A stretch of DNA of 42,698 bases from an uncultured Veillonellaceae bacterium (lineage in GTDB: Bacteria > Bacillota > Negativicutes > Selenomonadales > Selenomonadaceae): NCBI GenBank assembly GCA_900316275.1, contig ONCF01000003.1, forward strand, positions 1-42,698, written 5' to 3'. Below, piece by piece: positions 23,986 through 33,500 of this stretch (positions are counted from its first letter, which is position 1; each line of letters opens with the position of its first letter). A program made the translations under genes and the position numbers. The notes beneath the pieces were generated by a model. That model did not search any database and had not been told where the DNA came from. It saw nothing but the letters and a program-made list of their open reading frames with translations.

Positions 23986-25347
23986 TTGATCACTTCAGAT
24001 GATATTTTTGAAACAAACCGCATGATCACGGAGAACAAGCTGGATGTCCGCACCATCACCATGGGCATCTCGCTGCGTGACTGTGCGCACCCGAACGTGG
24101 ACAAATTCTGCCAGAATGTCTACGATAAAATTACGAAATCGGCGGAGTTCCTCGTCAAGACGGGCGAGGATATCGAGGCTGATTTCGGTATTCCCATCGT
24201 GCATAAACGCATCTCGGTGACGCCGATTGCCATTGCGGCCGATGCGTGCAAGACGGATACGTTCGTACCGGTGGCTGAAGCGCTGGACAAGGCGGGCAAG
24301 GCCGTGGGCGTGAACTTTATCGGCGGTTTCTCGGCGCTCGTGGAAAAGGGCATGACGCACGGCGATAAGGTGCTCATCGACTCCATCCCGCAGGCGATGG
24401 CCACGACGGATATCGTGTGCTCGTCCGTGAATGTCGGCTCGACGAAGGCCGGCATCAACATGGACTGCGTGCGCCAGATGGGCGAGGTCGTGAAGCGCAC
24501 GGCGGAGCTCACGCGCGACCAGGAGGCGCTCGGCTGCGCGAAAATCGTCACGTTCTGCAACGCGCCGGGCGACAACCCGTTCATGGCGGGCGCGTTCCAC
24601 GGCGTGGCCGAGGGTGACCGCGTCATCAACGTTGGCGTCAGCGGCCCAGGCGTGGTGAAGCATGCGCTGGAGGAAATGAAGGGCGCGGACTTCACCGAGG
24701 TGGCGGAGGCCATCAAGCGCACGGCGTTCAAAATCACGCGCGTGGGCCAGCTCGTGGCGCGCGAGGCCTCGAAACGGCTCGGCGTGCCGTTTGGCATTAT
24801 TGACCTTTCGCTCGCACCTACGGCCGAGGTCGGCGACAGCGTGGCACGCATCCTCGAGGAAATGGGCCTCGAGGGCTGCGGCGCGCCGGGCACGACGGCG
24901 GCGCTCGCGCTGCTCAATGACGCGGTGAAAAAGGGCGGCCTCATGGCCACGTCGCACGTCGGTGGCCTCTCGGGCGCGTTCATCCCCGTGTCGGAGGACG
25001 AGGGCATGATCAACGCCATCAACCAGGGCAGCCTCTGCATTGAAAAGCTGGAGGCTATGACCTGTGTCTGCTCCGTCGGTCTCGACATGATTGCCATTGA
25101 GGGCGACACGAGTGCCGCGACGATCTCGGGCATCATCGCGGACGAAGCGGCCATTGGTATGATTAACAACAAGACGACGGCTGTGCGCGTCATCCCCGTG
25201 CCGGGCAAAAAGGTCGGCGACACGGTGGAGTTCGGCGGCCTGCTCGGCTACTGCCCCATCGTGCCCGTACGCAACACGTTCAGTTCGGACGCGTTCATCG
25301 CGCGTGGTGGCCGTATCCCGGCACCGGTGAGGAGCCTGACGAACTAA
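23986..25347 (+). CDS. UPF0210 / PFL-family protein
   Basis: A 453-residue conserved protein. Signature stretches include [20 protein letters not shown] near the N-terminus, [20 protein letters not shown] near 145-165, [20 protein letters not shown] near 190-210 and [20 protein letters not shown] near 300-320. The fold is related to glycyl-radical/pyruvate formate-lyase-like barrels (hence PFL family) but a glycyl-radical loop is not seen, and no reaction is established. The start is TTG 23986, with AGGAGG eight bases upstream, and no ATG gives a better match until Met13. It follows the ACT gene in the usual order. Nth follows after one base, so the three are probably cotranscribed. Confidence 0.92.
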   Translation: MITSDDIFETNRMITENKLDVRTITMGISLRDCAHPNVDKFCQNVYDKITKSAEFLVKTGEDIEADFGIPIVHKRISVTPIAIAADACKTDTFVPVAEALDKAGKAVGVNFIGGFSALVEKGMTHGDKVLIDSIPQAMATTDIVCSSVNVGSTKAGINMDCVRQMGEVVKRTAELTRDQEALGCAKIVTFCNAPGDNPFMAGAFHGVAEGDRVINVGVSGPGVVKHALEEMKGADFTEVAEAIKRTAFKITRVGQLVAREASKRLGVPFGIIDLSLAPTAEVGDSVARILEEMGLEGCGAPGTTAALALLNDAVKKGGLMATSHVGGLSGAFIPVSEDEGMINAINQGSLCIEKLEAMTCVCSVGLDMIAIEGDTSAATISGIIADEAAIGMINNKTTAVRVIPVPGKKVGDTVEFGGLLGYCPIVPVRNTFSSDAFIARGGRIPAPVRSLTN

Positions 25348-25348
25348 T

Positions 25349-25996
25349 ATGCGCGTAACAAAGAAAATCAGGCAGGAGCAGCTGCGCATTTTGTCAGAGG
25401 TCTATGCGGGGGCGCGGCCGGAGCTCATCTACCGCAATCCGTTCGAGCTGCTCATCGCGGTCATGCTCTCGGCGCAGTGCACGGATAAGCGCGTGAACGT
25501 CGTGACGGCGCGCCTGTTCGCCGAAGCCCCGGACGCAGCGGCCATGCTCGCGCTCGGCCTGCCGCGCCTCGAGGAGCTCATCCGCGGCTGCGGTCTCTAC
25601 CACAGCAAGGCGCAGCATATCCTCGCGACGTGTCAGATACTTTGTGCGCAGTACGGCGGTGCGGTGCCGGATGACTTCGCGGCGTTGCAAAAGTTGCCCG
25701 GCGTCGGGCGCAAAACCGCCAATGTGGTGACGGCCGTAGCCTTTGGCCGCCCGGCTATCGCGGTGGACACGCACGTGTTCCGCGTGGCCAATCGTCTGCA
25801 ACTCGCCGTGGGCAAAACACCGCTGGAGGTCGAAAAGGGCCTCATGGCGGCCATACCACGCGAGCAGTGGGCGGGCGCGCATCACTGGCTCATCTGGCAC
25901 GGGCGGCGACTCTGCAAGGCCCGCCAGCCGCTCTGCACCGAGTGCCCGCTGCAGGCTGTCTGTCCGAGTGCTGCGCCGCCAGCTACCAAGGCATAG
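25349..25996 (+). CDS. nth: Endonuclease III (DNA glycosylase/AP lyase)
   Basis: A 215-residue base-excision-repair enzyme that removes oxidised pyrimidines. The helix-hairpin-helix LPGVGRKTANVV (about residues 113-124) carries the catalytic Lys, the catalytic Asp lies in VDTHVFRVANRL (about 135-146), and the 4Fe-4S ligands are the C-x6-C-x2-C-x5-C array near 187-203 (CKARQPLCTECPLQAVC). Both catalytic parts and the cluster look intact. ATG starts one base after the UPF0210 stop and the only ribosome binding site, GAGGAG, lies inside the upstream gene, so translation is coupled. Confidence 0.96.
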   Translation: MRVTKKIRQEQLRILSEVYAGARPELIYRNPFELLIAVMLSAQCTDKRVNVVTARLFAEAPDAAAMLALGLPRLEELIRGCGLYHSKAQHILATCQILCAQYGGAVPDDFAALQKLPGVGRKTANVVTAVAFGRPAIAVDTHVFRVANRLQLAVGKTPLEVEKGLMAAIPREQWAGAHHWLIWHGRRLCKARQPLCTECPLQAVCPSAAPPATKA

Positions 25997-26124
25997 TGCC
26001 TAGTGTGCCTGTGCTGCTCATAGCATTGCTGTCAGCGTAGGCAACAGTTTGTTTTACCCTGCCTTGACTGGCAACTTCCTTTACCAACAGTTTTGTCACG
26101 AGAGAAAGACAAGAAGTGATTGCT

Positions 26125-26589
26125 ATGGTTTACCGCAAAGCCAGATTTCAGGATATCGAGGCTATTTTTGACCTCGTAAACAACTATGCGAGCGACGGCA
26201 TCATGCTCGCGCGCTCGCGCAACACGCTCTACGAGACACTCAGGGATATGGTCGTGGCCGAGACGGACGACGGGCGCATCGTGGGCGTCGGCGGTCTGCA
26301 TATCATCTGGGACAAGCTCGCCGAGGTGCGCACGATGGCCGTCGACCCGGCGATGGTGCGCCACGGCATCGGGGCAGAGATTGTGCGTGAACTGCTGGAC
26401 GAGGGGCGCGCGCTGGGCGTGGAGAAATTTTTCACGCTCACATACAAACCGGGCTTTTTCCAAAAGCTGGGCTTCCGTGTCGTCACGAAGGAGCAGCTGC
26501 CGCACAAAGTCTGGAAAGAGTGCATTGACTGCCCTAAGTTCCCGAATTGTGACGAGATTGCGCTCGTAAAGGACGCAGAGGAAAAATAA
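26125..26589 (+). CDS. GNAT N-acetyltransferase, N-acetylglutamate-synthase-like
   Basis: A 154-residue GNAT-fold protein. Acetyl-CoA-binding motif A is VRTMAVDPAMVRHGIGAEIV (about residues 72-91). The ending KPGFFQKLGFRVVTKEQLPH then KECIDCPKFPNCDE (about 131-145) is characteristic of short stand-alone ArgA proteins that acetylate glutamate for arginine synthesis in Clostridia, Deltaproteobacteria and relatives. The amino-acid-kinase domain of classical ArgA is absent, as expected for this class. ATG 26125 with AGAAG upstream; an in-frame GTG at 26116 is less likely. It stands alone before the aroF T-box, and no other arginine gene is near. Assignment to glutamate acetylation is inferred. 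Confidence 0.85.
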   Translation: MVYRKARFQDIEAIFDLVNNYASDGIMLARSRNTLYETLRDMVVAETDDGRIVGVGGLHIIWDKLAEVRTMAVDPAMVRHGIGAEIVRELLDEGRALGVEKFFTLTYKPGFFQKLGFRVVTKEQLPHKVWKECIDCPKFPNCDEIALVKDAEEK

Positions 26590-26602
26590 TTTACAATTAC
26601 AG

Positions 26603-26631
26603 TTGACATTACGCAGATAAGTTGATATAGT
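26603..26631 (+). promoter_or_regulatory. Promoter of the aroF-tyrA T-box transcript
   Basis: TTGACA (26603-26608), 17-base spacer, TATAGT (26626-26631). Start expected near 26638, at the head of the T-box leader. Confidence 0.85.
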
Positions 26632-26637
26632 ATACAC

Positions 26638-26920
26638 ACAAAGACAAAAGCGAAGAACGCGAGAAGTACCTGAGGATACCTTGGCAGAGAGCAGCGGGCT
26701 GGTGCGACGCTGCAGGGAAAATCAGGGAAATACACGCGGGAGCTGCGCACTGAAAGGTTTTTGCCGAGTAGGTAGCGACGGAGTGCCACCGTTAACACAG
26801 GCTAGGATATTTCAATTTATGAGTATCCGAAATGAGAGGCTTGCTATGCAAGCAGGGTGGTACCACGAGTATCGGGATTACGAGCTCGCCCCTGTATTCG
26901 GGGGCGGGCTTTTCTTATTT
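26638..26920 (+). promoter_or_regulatory. T-box riboswitch, apparent tyrosine specifier, controlling aroF-tyrA
   Basis: A full T-box leader. Stem I has the base helix CGCG (26658-26661) with CGCG (26735-26738), the AGTA motif at 26665-26668, the AGAGAG bulge region near 26676 and a distal GGTG. The 3' side of the specifier loop reads GGGAAATACA, placing TAC (26731-26733, Tyr) where the codon is expected. The T-box proper, AGCAGGGTGGTACCACG, is at 26851-26867; its TGGT pairs with an ACCA tRNA end, matching discriminator A of tRNA-Tyr. The terminator AGCTCGCCCC/GGGGCGGGCT with T run is at 26883-26920. Uncharged tRNA-Tyr should favour the antiterminator and read-through into aroF and tyrA. Confidence 0.93.
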
Positions 26921-26950
26921 CGGAGCAGGCAGTGTTTGGAGGTATGTGCT

Positions 26951-27964
26951 ATGATTATTGTTATGAAACCAACCGCTACGGATGAGGAAATCCAGAAGGT
27001 CGTGCAGAAGGTCGAGCAAAACGGCCTGCAGACGAACCTCTCGAAAGGAGCAGAAGTTACGATTGTCGGAGTCATCGGCGACAAGAAGAAAATCGCTAAT
27101 CTTGAAATGAATATGATGCCCGGCGTGGACAAGACGGTGCGCATCACGGAGAAATACAAGCTCGTGAGCCGCAATTTCCACCCGCAGGACACCATCGTGG
27201 ATGTCAAGGGCGTCAAGGTCGGCGGCAAGCAGATCGTCGTCATGGCCGGTCCGTGCTCCGTGGAGAGCGAGGAGCAGCTTGACGAGGCGGCGGCCGCGGT
27301 CAAAGCCTCGGGCGCGACGTTCCTACGCGGCGGTGCGTTCAAGCCGCGCACGTCTCCGTATGATTTCCAGGGCCTCGCGGAAAAGGGCCTGAAGATGATG
27401 CGCCGCGCGGGTGACAAGTACGACCTGCGCGTCGTGACGGAAATCGTCGACAAGGACGATATCGACCTCGTGGGCGAGTATGCGGACGTGTTCCAGGTCG
27501 GCGCGCGCAACATGCAGAATTTTCAGCTGCTCAAGGCCCTGGGCAAACAGCAGAAACCGGTGCTGCTGAAGCGCGGCCTCGCCGCGACCATCAGCGAGTG
27601 GCTGAACGCAGCCGAGTACATCATGGCGGGGGGCAACGAAAATGTCATTCTCTGTGAGCGTGGCATCCGCACGTATGAGACGTTCACGCGCAACACGCTC
27701 GACCTCAGCGCGGTGGCCGCGGTCAAGGAGCTCTCGCATCTGCCCATCATCGTCGATCCGAGTCACGGCACGGGCCGCTGGCAAATGGTGCGCCCGATGG
27801 CACGCGCGGCGGTGGCGGCGGGCTGCGATGGCCTCATCATCGAGGTGCATCCGCATCCGGAGGTCGCGCTCTCGGATGGCGACCAGAGCCTCACGCCAAA
27901 GAATTTCGGCCGTCTCATGGCTGAGCTTGGCAAAATCGCGGCGGTCATGGAGCGCACGTTATGA
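26951..27964 (+). CDS. aroF: 3-deoxy-7-phosphoheptulonate (DAHP) synthase, type I-beta
   Basis: A 337-residue enzyme joining phosphoenolpyruvate and erythrose 4-phosphate, the entry step of the shikimate pathway. An N-terminal ferredoxin-like regulatory domain (about 1-75) is followed by the TIM barrel with [19 protein letters not shown] (about 94-112), [18 protein letters not shown] (about 126-143), the KRGLAAT and [11 protein letters not shown] segments and [11 protein letters not shown] near 270. The N-terminal domain is the usual site of tyrosine or phenylalanine feedback in this subtype. ATG 26951 has GGAGG eight bases before it. It overlaps tyrA by four bases and is the first gene after a tyrosine-type T-box, so both transcript level and activity are probably tuned to tyrosine. 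Confidence 0.95.
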   Translation: MIIVMKPTATDEEIQKVVQKVEQNGLQTNLSKGAEVTIVGVIGDKKKIANLEMNMMPGVDKTVRITEKYKLVSRNFHPQDTIVDVKGVKVGGKQIVVMAGPCSVESEEQLDEAAAAVKASGATFLRGGAFKPRTSPYDFQGLAEKGLKMMRRAGDKYDLRVVTEIVDKDDIDLVGEYADVFQVGARNMQNFQLLKALGKQQKPVLLKRGLAATISEWLNAAEYIMAGGNENVILCERGIRTYETFTRNTLDLSAVAAVKELSHLPIIVDPSHGTGRWQMVRPMARAAVAAGCDGLIIEVHPHPEVALSDGDQSLTPKNFGRLMAELGKIAAVMERTL

Positions 27965-28983
27965 GCGAGATGAGCGAAAATAGTCAATTTAACCAGCCGG
28001 GCGTCAAGGGTAGTCAGCCGGAGGCGCCCGGCGTGGATAGGCCAGAGGCAGCTGGCAGTATGGCGGAAGTACTGGCGCAGGCTGGCTGGCAGGGGCAGGT
28101 GAAACTCGCCATCATTGGCGTCGGCCTCATCGGCGGCTCACTCGGTCTCTGCCTGAAACGGCGGCTCGGCGATGGCATCTACATCACGGGCCTCTGTCGC
28201 ACGCAGCGCTCCATGGACAATGCCATGCGCCTTGGCGCCGTGGACTACGCGGGGCCGGATTTGCAACAAGTCGTGGGTGATGCGGATATCGTGTTTCTCA
28301 GCCCGCCCGTGTTGCAGATTGTGCCTATGGTGGAGAAAATCCTGCCGTATCTGAAACGGGGCACTATCCTCACGGATGCGGGCAGCACGAAGCAGTATAT
28401 CTGGGAACACCTGCGGCCTATCCTGCCGCCCGATATCTACTATATCGCGGGGCACCCCATGACGGGACGGGAGAAGAGCGGCGTCGAGGCCGCAACACCC
28501 GACCTGTTTCGCGGCAAGGCCTACGTCATCGTGGAGGACACGGGCGCACCGGCGGACGCGCACAAAAAGCTCATGGCACTGCTGCGGCTCACGGAGGCGG
28601 AGTTCGTGACGCTGGACATCGCGCGCCACGACCGCTGCGCCTCGGTCATCAGCCACGTACCGCATCTCGCGGCCGCGGCGCTCGTGACGCTGCTGAACCG
28701 CTCGGGCGGTGACCTCGAGTCGTGCATAAAGCTCGTGGGCGGCGGCTTCAAAGACACGACGCGCATTGCATCGTCGAACGCCGACATGTGGGCGGACATC
28801 TGCATGACGAACGGCCCGGCCATCGCGCAGAATCTGCAGCAGTTGCAGGATATCCTCGCCGAGGTGCAGCACGCCGTCGAGCGCCACGACCGCCAGTTCA
28901 TTTACGATTACTTCACGGCCTCGAAACGCCGTCGTGACGGCCTGCTCGAGAATGCGAAGGAGCATCGTATCGACCCGAACTAA
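27961..28983 (+). CDS. tyrA: Prephenate dehydrogenase
   Basis: A 340-residue NAD(P)-dependent enzyme converting prephenate to 4-hydroxyphenylpyruvate for tyrosine synthesis. The Rossmann motif VKLAIIGVGLIGGSLGLCLK begins near residue 47; DAGSTKQYIWEHL, IAGHPMTGREKSGVEAA (catalytic His) near 155-171 and the C-terminal helical dimerisation domain with SHVPHLAAAALV follow. No ACT domain or chorismate mutase fusion. The first 45 residues, rich in Ser, Pro and Gly, are an unusual extension; Met34 (28060) is a possible alternative start, but ATG overlapping the aroF stop argues for coupled translation from 27961. Together with aroF it forms a tyrosine-regulated operon. Confidence 0.93.
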   Translation: MSEMSENSQFNQPGVKGSQPEAPGVDRPEAAGSMAEVLAQAGWQGQVKLAIIGVGLIGGSLGLCLKRRLGDGIYITGLCRTQRSMDNAMRLGAVDYAGPDLQQVVGDADIVFLSPPVLQIVPMVEKILPYLKRGTILTDAGSTKQYIWEHLRPILPPDIYYIAGHPMTGREKSGVEAATPDLFRGKAYVIVEDTGAPADAHKKLMALLRLTEAEFVTLDIARHDRCASVISHVPHLAAAALVTLLNRSGGDLESCIKLVGGGFKDTTRIASSNADMWADICMTNGPAIAQNLQQLQDILAEVQHAVERHDRQFIYDYFTASKRRRDGLLENAKEHRIDPN

Positions 28984-29042
28984 AATGAAGCTGGCAACTG
29001 CCGCGGCTGTTGTGCCGGATGGCAAGATATAAAATTTGACTG

Positions 29043-29077
29043 GCAGACTTGTCTTTTTTACGGCAGGTCTGCTTTTT
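29043..29077 (+). terminator. Terminator of aroF-tyrA
   Basis: GCAGACTTGTC pairs with GGCAGGTCTGC (11 bp with two G-T pairs) followed by TTTTT. Confidence 0.8.
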
Positions 29078-29081
29078 GTGT

Positions 29082-29110
29082 TTTACTAATCTGTGTATAC
29101 GCGCTATAAT
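29082..29110 (+). promoter_or_regulatory. Promoter of the UPF0158-udk genes
   Basis: TTTACT (29082-29087), 17-base spacer, TATAAT (29105-29110). Confidence 0.72.
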
Positions 29111-29137
29111 AAAAACAATATGTACGGAGGTGACCCC

Positions 29138-29545
29138 ATGAAAATCAATTTGGACGAGCTTGCGACGGCGCTGGCGCAGTCGGACGTGCGGCAGGGCTAC
29201 GTCGACATCGCAGCGGGTAAAGTTGTACTGCTGGATGAGCTCGGCGACGAGCAGGCGCTCGACCACGTGTTCGACATTGAGGATGATTTCGCGCACTACG
29301 TGCCCCTGCCGAACCTGCGCGACGATGAGGAACGCGACGTTATGCGCGCGTTTGCCCAGTCGCGGCCGCAGGCCACGCAGGAGCGGCTGCTCGCGGCGCT
29401 CGCGGGGGCAGGCGGGGCCGTGCGCTTTCGCCAGCAGGTCAAGCACCTCCTGCTGCTGCCGGCCTGGCAGGCATTTCTCCATCAGCATTTCCGCGAGACG
29501 GCGCGCTGGTGGTGCGAGGAAAATGAACTAGAGTATGAAGAGTGA
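29138..29545 (+). CDS. UPF0158 family protein
   Basis: A 135-residue acidic soluble protein of the uncharacterised UPF0158 group. It starts MKINLDELATAL, has the typical HVFDIEDDFAHYVPLPNL stretch near residues 45-62 and the family-like helix ERDVMRAFAQ, and ends RFRQQVKHLLLLPAWQAFLHQHFRETARWW broken across two helices. The ATG at 29138 follows GGAGG; the longer frame beginning at 29093 lies over the promoter -10 box. It is ten bases before the uridine kinase start, so the two form an operon. No function is known for the family. Confidence 0.85.
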   Translation: MKINLDELATALAQSDVRQGYVDIAAGKVVLLDELGDEQALDHVFDIEDDFAHYVPLPNLRDDEERDVMRAFAQSRPQATQERLLAALAGAGGAVRFRQQVKHLLLLPAWQAFLHQHFRETARWWCEENELEYEE

Positions 29546-29554
29546 GGCAACACA

Positions 29555-30175
29555 GTGAAGACGACCATTATCGGCATCGCCGGCGGCACAGGCTCCGGCA
29601 AATCCACGTTTACGAACCGGCTGAAGCAGTATTTCGGCGATCAGGTTACGGTCATTTACCACGACTATTACTACAAGCCGCACGATGACCTCACGCTCGC
29701 GGAGCGTCAGCACATCAACTACGATCATCCGAACTCGCTGGACACGGATCTGCTCATCGAGCATCTGCAGGCGCTGCGCGCGGGCCGCTCGGTGAATATC
29801 CCCGTCTATGATTTCACGCAGCACACGCGTTCGGAGGAGATTATGCATGTCAAGCCGAGCCGCGTGATTATCGTCGAGGGCATTCTCATCCTGCAGGATG
29901 AGCGCCTGCGCGATTTGTTCGACATCAAAATTTTCGTCAATGCCGACGCCGACGAGCGCATTTTGCGTCGTATCGTGCGCGATATGCAGGAGCGCGGCCG
30001 CGCGCTCGACAACATCATCGAGCAGTACCTCACGACGGTCAAGCCTATGCATTACCTCTACGTCGAGCCGACGCGTAACGTGGCCGATTTCGTGCTGAAC
30101 AGCGGCCTGAATGATGTGGCGTTTGATATGGTGAAGACGAAAATCGAGGCGCTGCTGGCTGCGCCGGAGGCATAA
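29555..30175 (+). CDS. udk: Uridine/cytidine kinase
   Basis: A 206-residue P-loop kinase of the pyrimidine salvage pathway, phosphorylating uridine and cytidine. Walker A is GIAGGTGSGKSTF near residues 7-19, followed by YHDYYYKPHDDL, the NYDHPNSLDTDLL substrate segment, PVYDFTQHTR and VEGILIL, all diagnostic of Udk. The start is GTG with GAGG upstream overlapping the stop of UPF0158. It is the classical short enzyme, in contrast to the long kinase-like protein at 20216. A small membrane protein gene follows 18 bases later and may be in the same operon. Confidence 0.95.
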   Translation: MKTTIIGIAGGTGSGKSTFTNRLKQYFGDQVTVIYHDYYYKPHDDLTLAERQHINYDHPNSLDTDLLIEHLQALRAGRSVNIPVYDFTQHTRSEEIMHVKPSRVIIVEGILILQDERLRDLFDIKIFVNADADERILRRIVRDMQERGRALDNIIEQYLTTVKPMHYLYVEPTRNVADFVLNSGLNDVAFDMVKTKIEALLAAPEA

Positions 30176-30193
30176 AAGAGAGAGGGAAAACTA

Positions 30194-30394
30194 TTGTCAA
30201 GTATTGCCGCTGGCGTCATGAACGTCATCAGCCTCGTGATTTTTTTGTTCACCATCGATATTTCCATCACGAATATCCGTGGCTCCTGGCACGAAAAAGA
30301 CTATAAGAACGTGGCGTTCTGGGTCATCTGCCTCGTCATGGTCACGGCTGTGCTCGTGGGGCTCAACGATGCCGTGCATAACTATTTTGGCTGA
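30194..30394 (+). CDS. Small two-helix membrane protein, unknown
   Basis: A 66-residue protein with two hydrophobic helices (about residues 4-25 and 41-58) joined by a polar loop RGSWHEKDYKN. TTG 30194 is chosen because GAGAGGGA lies eight bases upstream; ATG 30218 would remove part of the first helix. It is 18 bases after udk and probably cotranscribed. I do not recognise a family. Such small proteins often modify a partner complex, but nothing here shows which. Confidence 0.6.
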   Translation: MSSIAAGVMNVISLVIFLFTIDISITNIRGSWHEKDYKNVAFWVICLVMVTAVLVGLNDAVHNYFG

Positions 30395-30428
30395 AGCAGC
30401 CGTCAGTCAGAAGATATCCATAAAGATC

Positions 30429-30465
30429 AGCCGCAGGGAATCACCTGCGGCTTTGGGCATTTTGG
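30429..30465 (+). terminator. Weak terminator after udk and the small membrane protein gene
   Basis: AGCCGCAGG pairs with CCTGCGGCT (9 bp, loop GAATCA) but only a broken T stretch follows (TTGGGCATTTTGG). The rest of the gap to 30555 shows no clear promoter for the histidine kinase. Confidence 0.5.
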
Positions 30466-30555
30466 CAGGATTTTGCGCGCTGGTGTCGAAATAAGCATAA
30501 AACAAGGCATGGCGCGCGCCAGCAGGCAGCACCGGAAAGAACAGGGGCAGAGCTT

Positions 30556-33500
30556 ATGCGACAGGGATGGGAAAAGCGGCAGGCAGTTGCAAAAAGCAGG
30601 TACGGGGCGTGCCTGCTTTTTGTGCTGCTTTTGCTCGTGCAGCTGGCACTGCCAGCGTCGGCGGACGAACTGGGGCATCCAGGGCAGGGCATAGCTGCGG
30701 CCCCACAGCCCTATCAGTCTGAGGCGTGGCCACAGGAGGAACGCAACATGCGGGTGGCGCTCACGATGTTCCCCGGACTGTACGGCTATGACAGCCGGGG
30801 GGACCGCACGGGCTATGTCTACGACTGCCTGCAGTTCGTGCGCGGTTATCTGCCCTGGCATTTTGAGTATCATGATTTCGCCATGACGGACAGCTGGGCG
30901 TCGCACATTGCGGCGCTGCGTCAGGGCGACGTGGATTTGCTGGCGAATATGCATCGCACGCCGGAGCGCGAGCAGGAGTTTATTTTCTCGCGCATACCCA
31001 TGGGCATCGCGCGCTCCGTGCTGCTGTGCCGCAACGATGACGAGCGTTTTTCCAAGGGCGACTATACGGCCTGCCGCGGTCAGCGCATCGGCATGGTGCG
31101 TGAGTACTACCGCGCCGAGGAGCTCATGACGCAGCTGGGCACGCCGGGGACGGACTACACGCCGGTGGAGTATGAGAGCGTGGGCGCGGCCTATGCGGCA
31201 CTACGCGAGGGCGAGGTGGAGCTCATCCTCATGAGCAGCGTGCAGCCGACGCCCACGGATATGCGCATCGTGGAGTCCTCGAATGGCGAACCGGTGTTCT
31301 TTATGATGCGCGCTGACGAGCAGGAGTATATGCACGAACTGGAACGCGCTATGCTGCGCCTTGACCGCACGCAGCCGGAGTGGTCGAGCGAGGCGTACAA
31401 GCGCTATTATGACAGCCGTGACGCGCTGGAGACGACGATTTCTCCCACAGAGCGGGATTTTCTGCAGCAGTTCGCCCAGTCGGGGCAGGTGCTGCGCGTC
31501 GTGGTCATGCCGCAGCAGCCGCCATATGCCTTTTGGCAGGACGGGGCAATGGACGGTATTCTCGTCGACCTGCTGGCGGCGACGATGGAGCGCCTCGAAC
31601 TGCCATATACGCTGTTGCGGGCCGAGACGCCGGAAGCGGCTCTGGGCTATATCGAGTCTGGCGAAGCCGATATCATCCTCGGCAGTACCCTGGACCTCGC
31701 CAGTGCGGAAAGCGCGGGGTTCCGTCTGTCTTCGCCGCTGCTGCATGTGGGCCTCGGCCGTCTGCAGCGGCGCGGCTATGGCAGCGCGGTGGAGCGCGTG
31801 GCTATGACACGGGCTGTGCATACCCAGCTGACGCGCGCAGGCCTGCTGCCACTATGGACGGAGGTGCAGGTCTTCGATGATTTTGAGGCGGCTGTGACTG
31901 CCGTGCGCAGTGGTGCCTGCGATGCACTGGAGGCACCGTTGCTCACGCTGCAGGACTATCTGCACAAGGATTCGCGCAATGATCTGGAACTGCAGGTGCT
32001 GACGGAGCGTGAGCTGAGCATGACCTTTGCCGTGCGCAATGGCATTGACCCGCGTCTCGTGAGCCTCTTGCAGCACGCGGTGCCCACGGTGTCCGACCCC
32101 GCGTATCAGCACGCCTTTGCCGACCATATGCACTACAGCTTGCCGCCCAGCACGTGGGAAAATTTCGTCAGCAGCCATCCGCAGCAGTTCGTCGTCATGG
32201 CTCTGCTCGTCATCATGAGTATCGCCGGTGCGTCGTACAATATCCTGCGCATTCGCAACAACCGCAAGTTCGAGCTGCGGCGGCAGGAGCTCGAGGCGTT
32301 CCTGCGCTATGCCTGCATGACGAACGAGCTCGTGTCGCGTGTCGACCTCGACAGCCGCACGGCCATTTTTTACCGCCTCGGCGAGGATGGGCACGTGGTT
32401 ATCGAGGAGCGGCCCTGGGTCGTGTCGGACTACGTGGGCAAGCTCGTGCCGGAGGAGCAGCCGCGCTGGGAGGATGACGGCGACCTGCATATAGCGATGG
32501 TGCAGGCCATTCGCGAGGGACGGCAGTTCCAGTGCGAGGAGCACATGCCGGGGCCCAATGGTACGCTCAGGTATCTGCACGTCATTTTCCAACCCATTCA
32601 TGACCCGCGCAACCGGCGCACGCAGTATATTTATTTCCGTTACGACAACACGCAGGAGGTGCTGCAGGAGCGTCAGCAAAAGGAGGCACTCATCGCGGCA
32701 CTCGCGAATGCGGAGGAGGCGAGCAAGGCCAAGGAGACGTTCCTCTCCAGCATGAGTCACGAGATCCGCACGCCTCTCAATGCCATTATCGGCTATCTCG
32801 ATCTCGTGGACCGGGCTGACGTACCACTGGGTAAAATCCGTCACGCTATCCACAACGCGCGCGTGGCCGCGAACACGTTGCTCATGCTCATCAACAATGT
32901 GCTGGACATGAACGCCATCGGGCGCGGAAAAATTCAGGTCTCGTTGTCGCCGATGAATCTGCAGGAGCTGCTCACAGAGCTGCAGACGATTTTCCAGGGG
33001 CAGGCGGACGTCAAGCAGATTACGCTGACGCTGGACAGCTCAAGTCTGCTGCGTGCCGAGGTTATGGGCGACCAGCTGCATCTCCGCCAGGTGTGCAGCA
33101 ATATCATCTCGAATGCGCTGAAATTCACGCCCAAGGGTGGTGAAGTGACGGTGCAGGTGGAGCAGGTGCGGCAGGTGAATGACGTGTACCTCACGACGTT
33201 CATTTTCCGCGATACAGGCATCGGCATGAGTCAGGCGGAGCTGGAGAAGCTCTATAAGCCGTTTGAGCAGGCGAATGCGCGCACGCGCCAGCAGTACGGC
33301 GGCAGCGGCCTCGGCATGTCTATCGCCTGGAACCTCGTCAAGCTCATGCATGGTAATATCCAGGTGGAGAGCACTCCAGGCGAGGGCACGACGTATCATG
33401 TGACGTTGCCGCTGCAGGCGGCCAAGGCACCCACAGAGCCGCAGGCCGAGGCCGAGGAGGTGCAGGCGGTGCCGGGCGTGCATCTGCTGGTGGTGGATGA

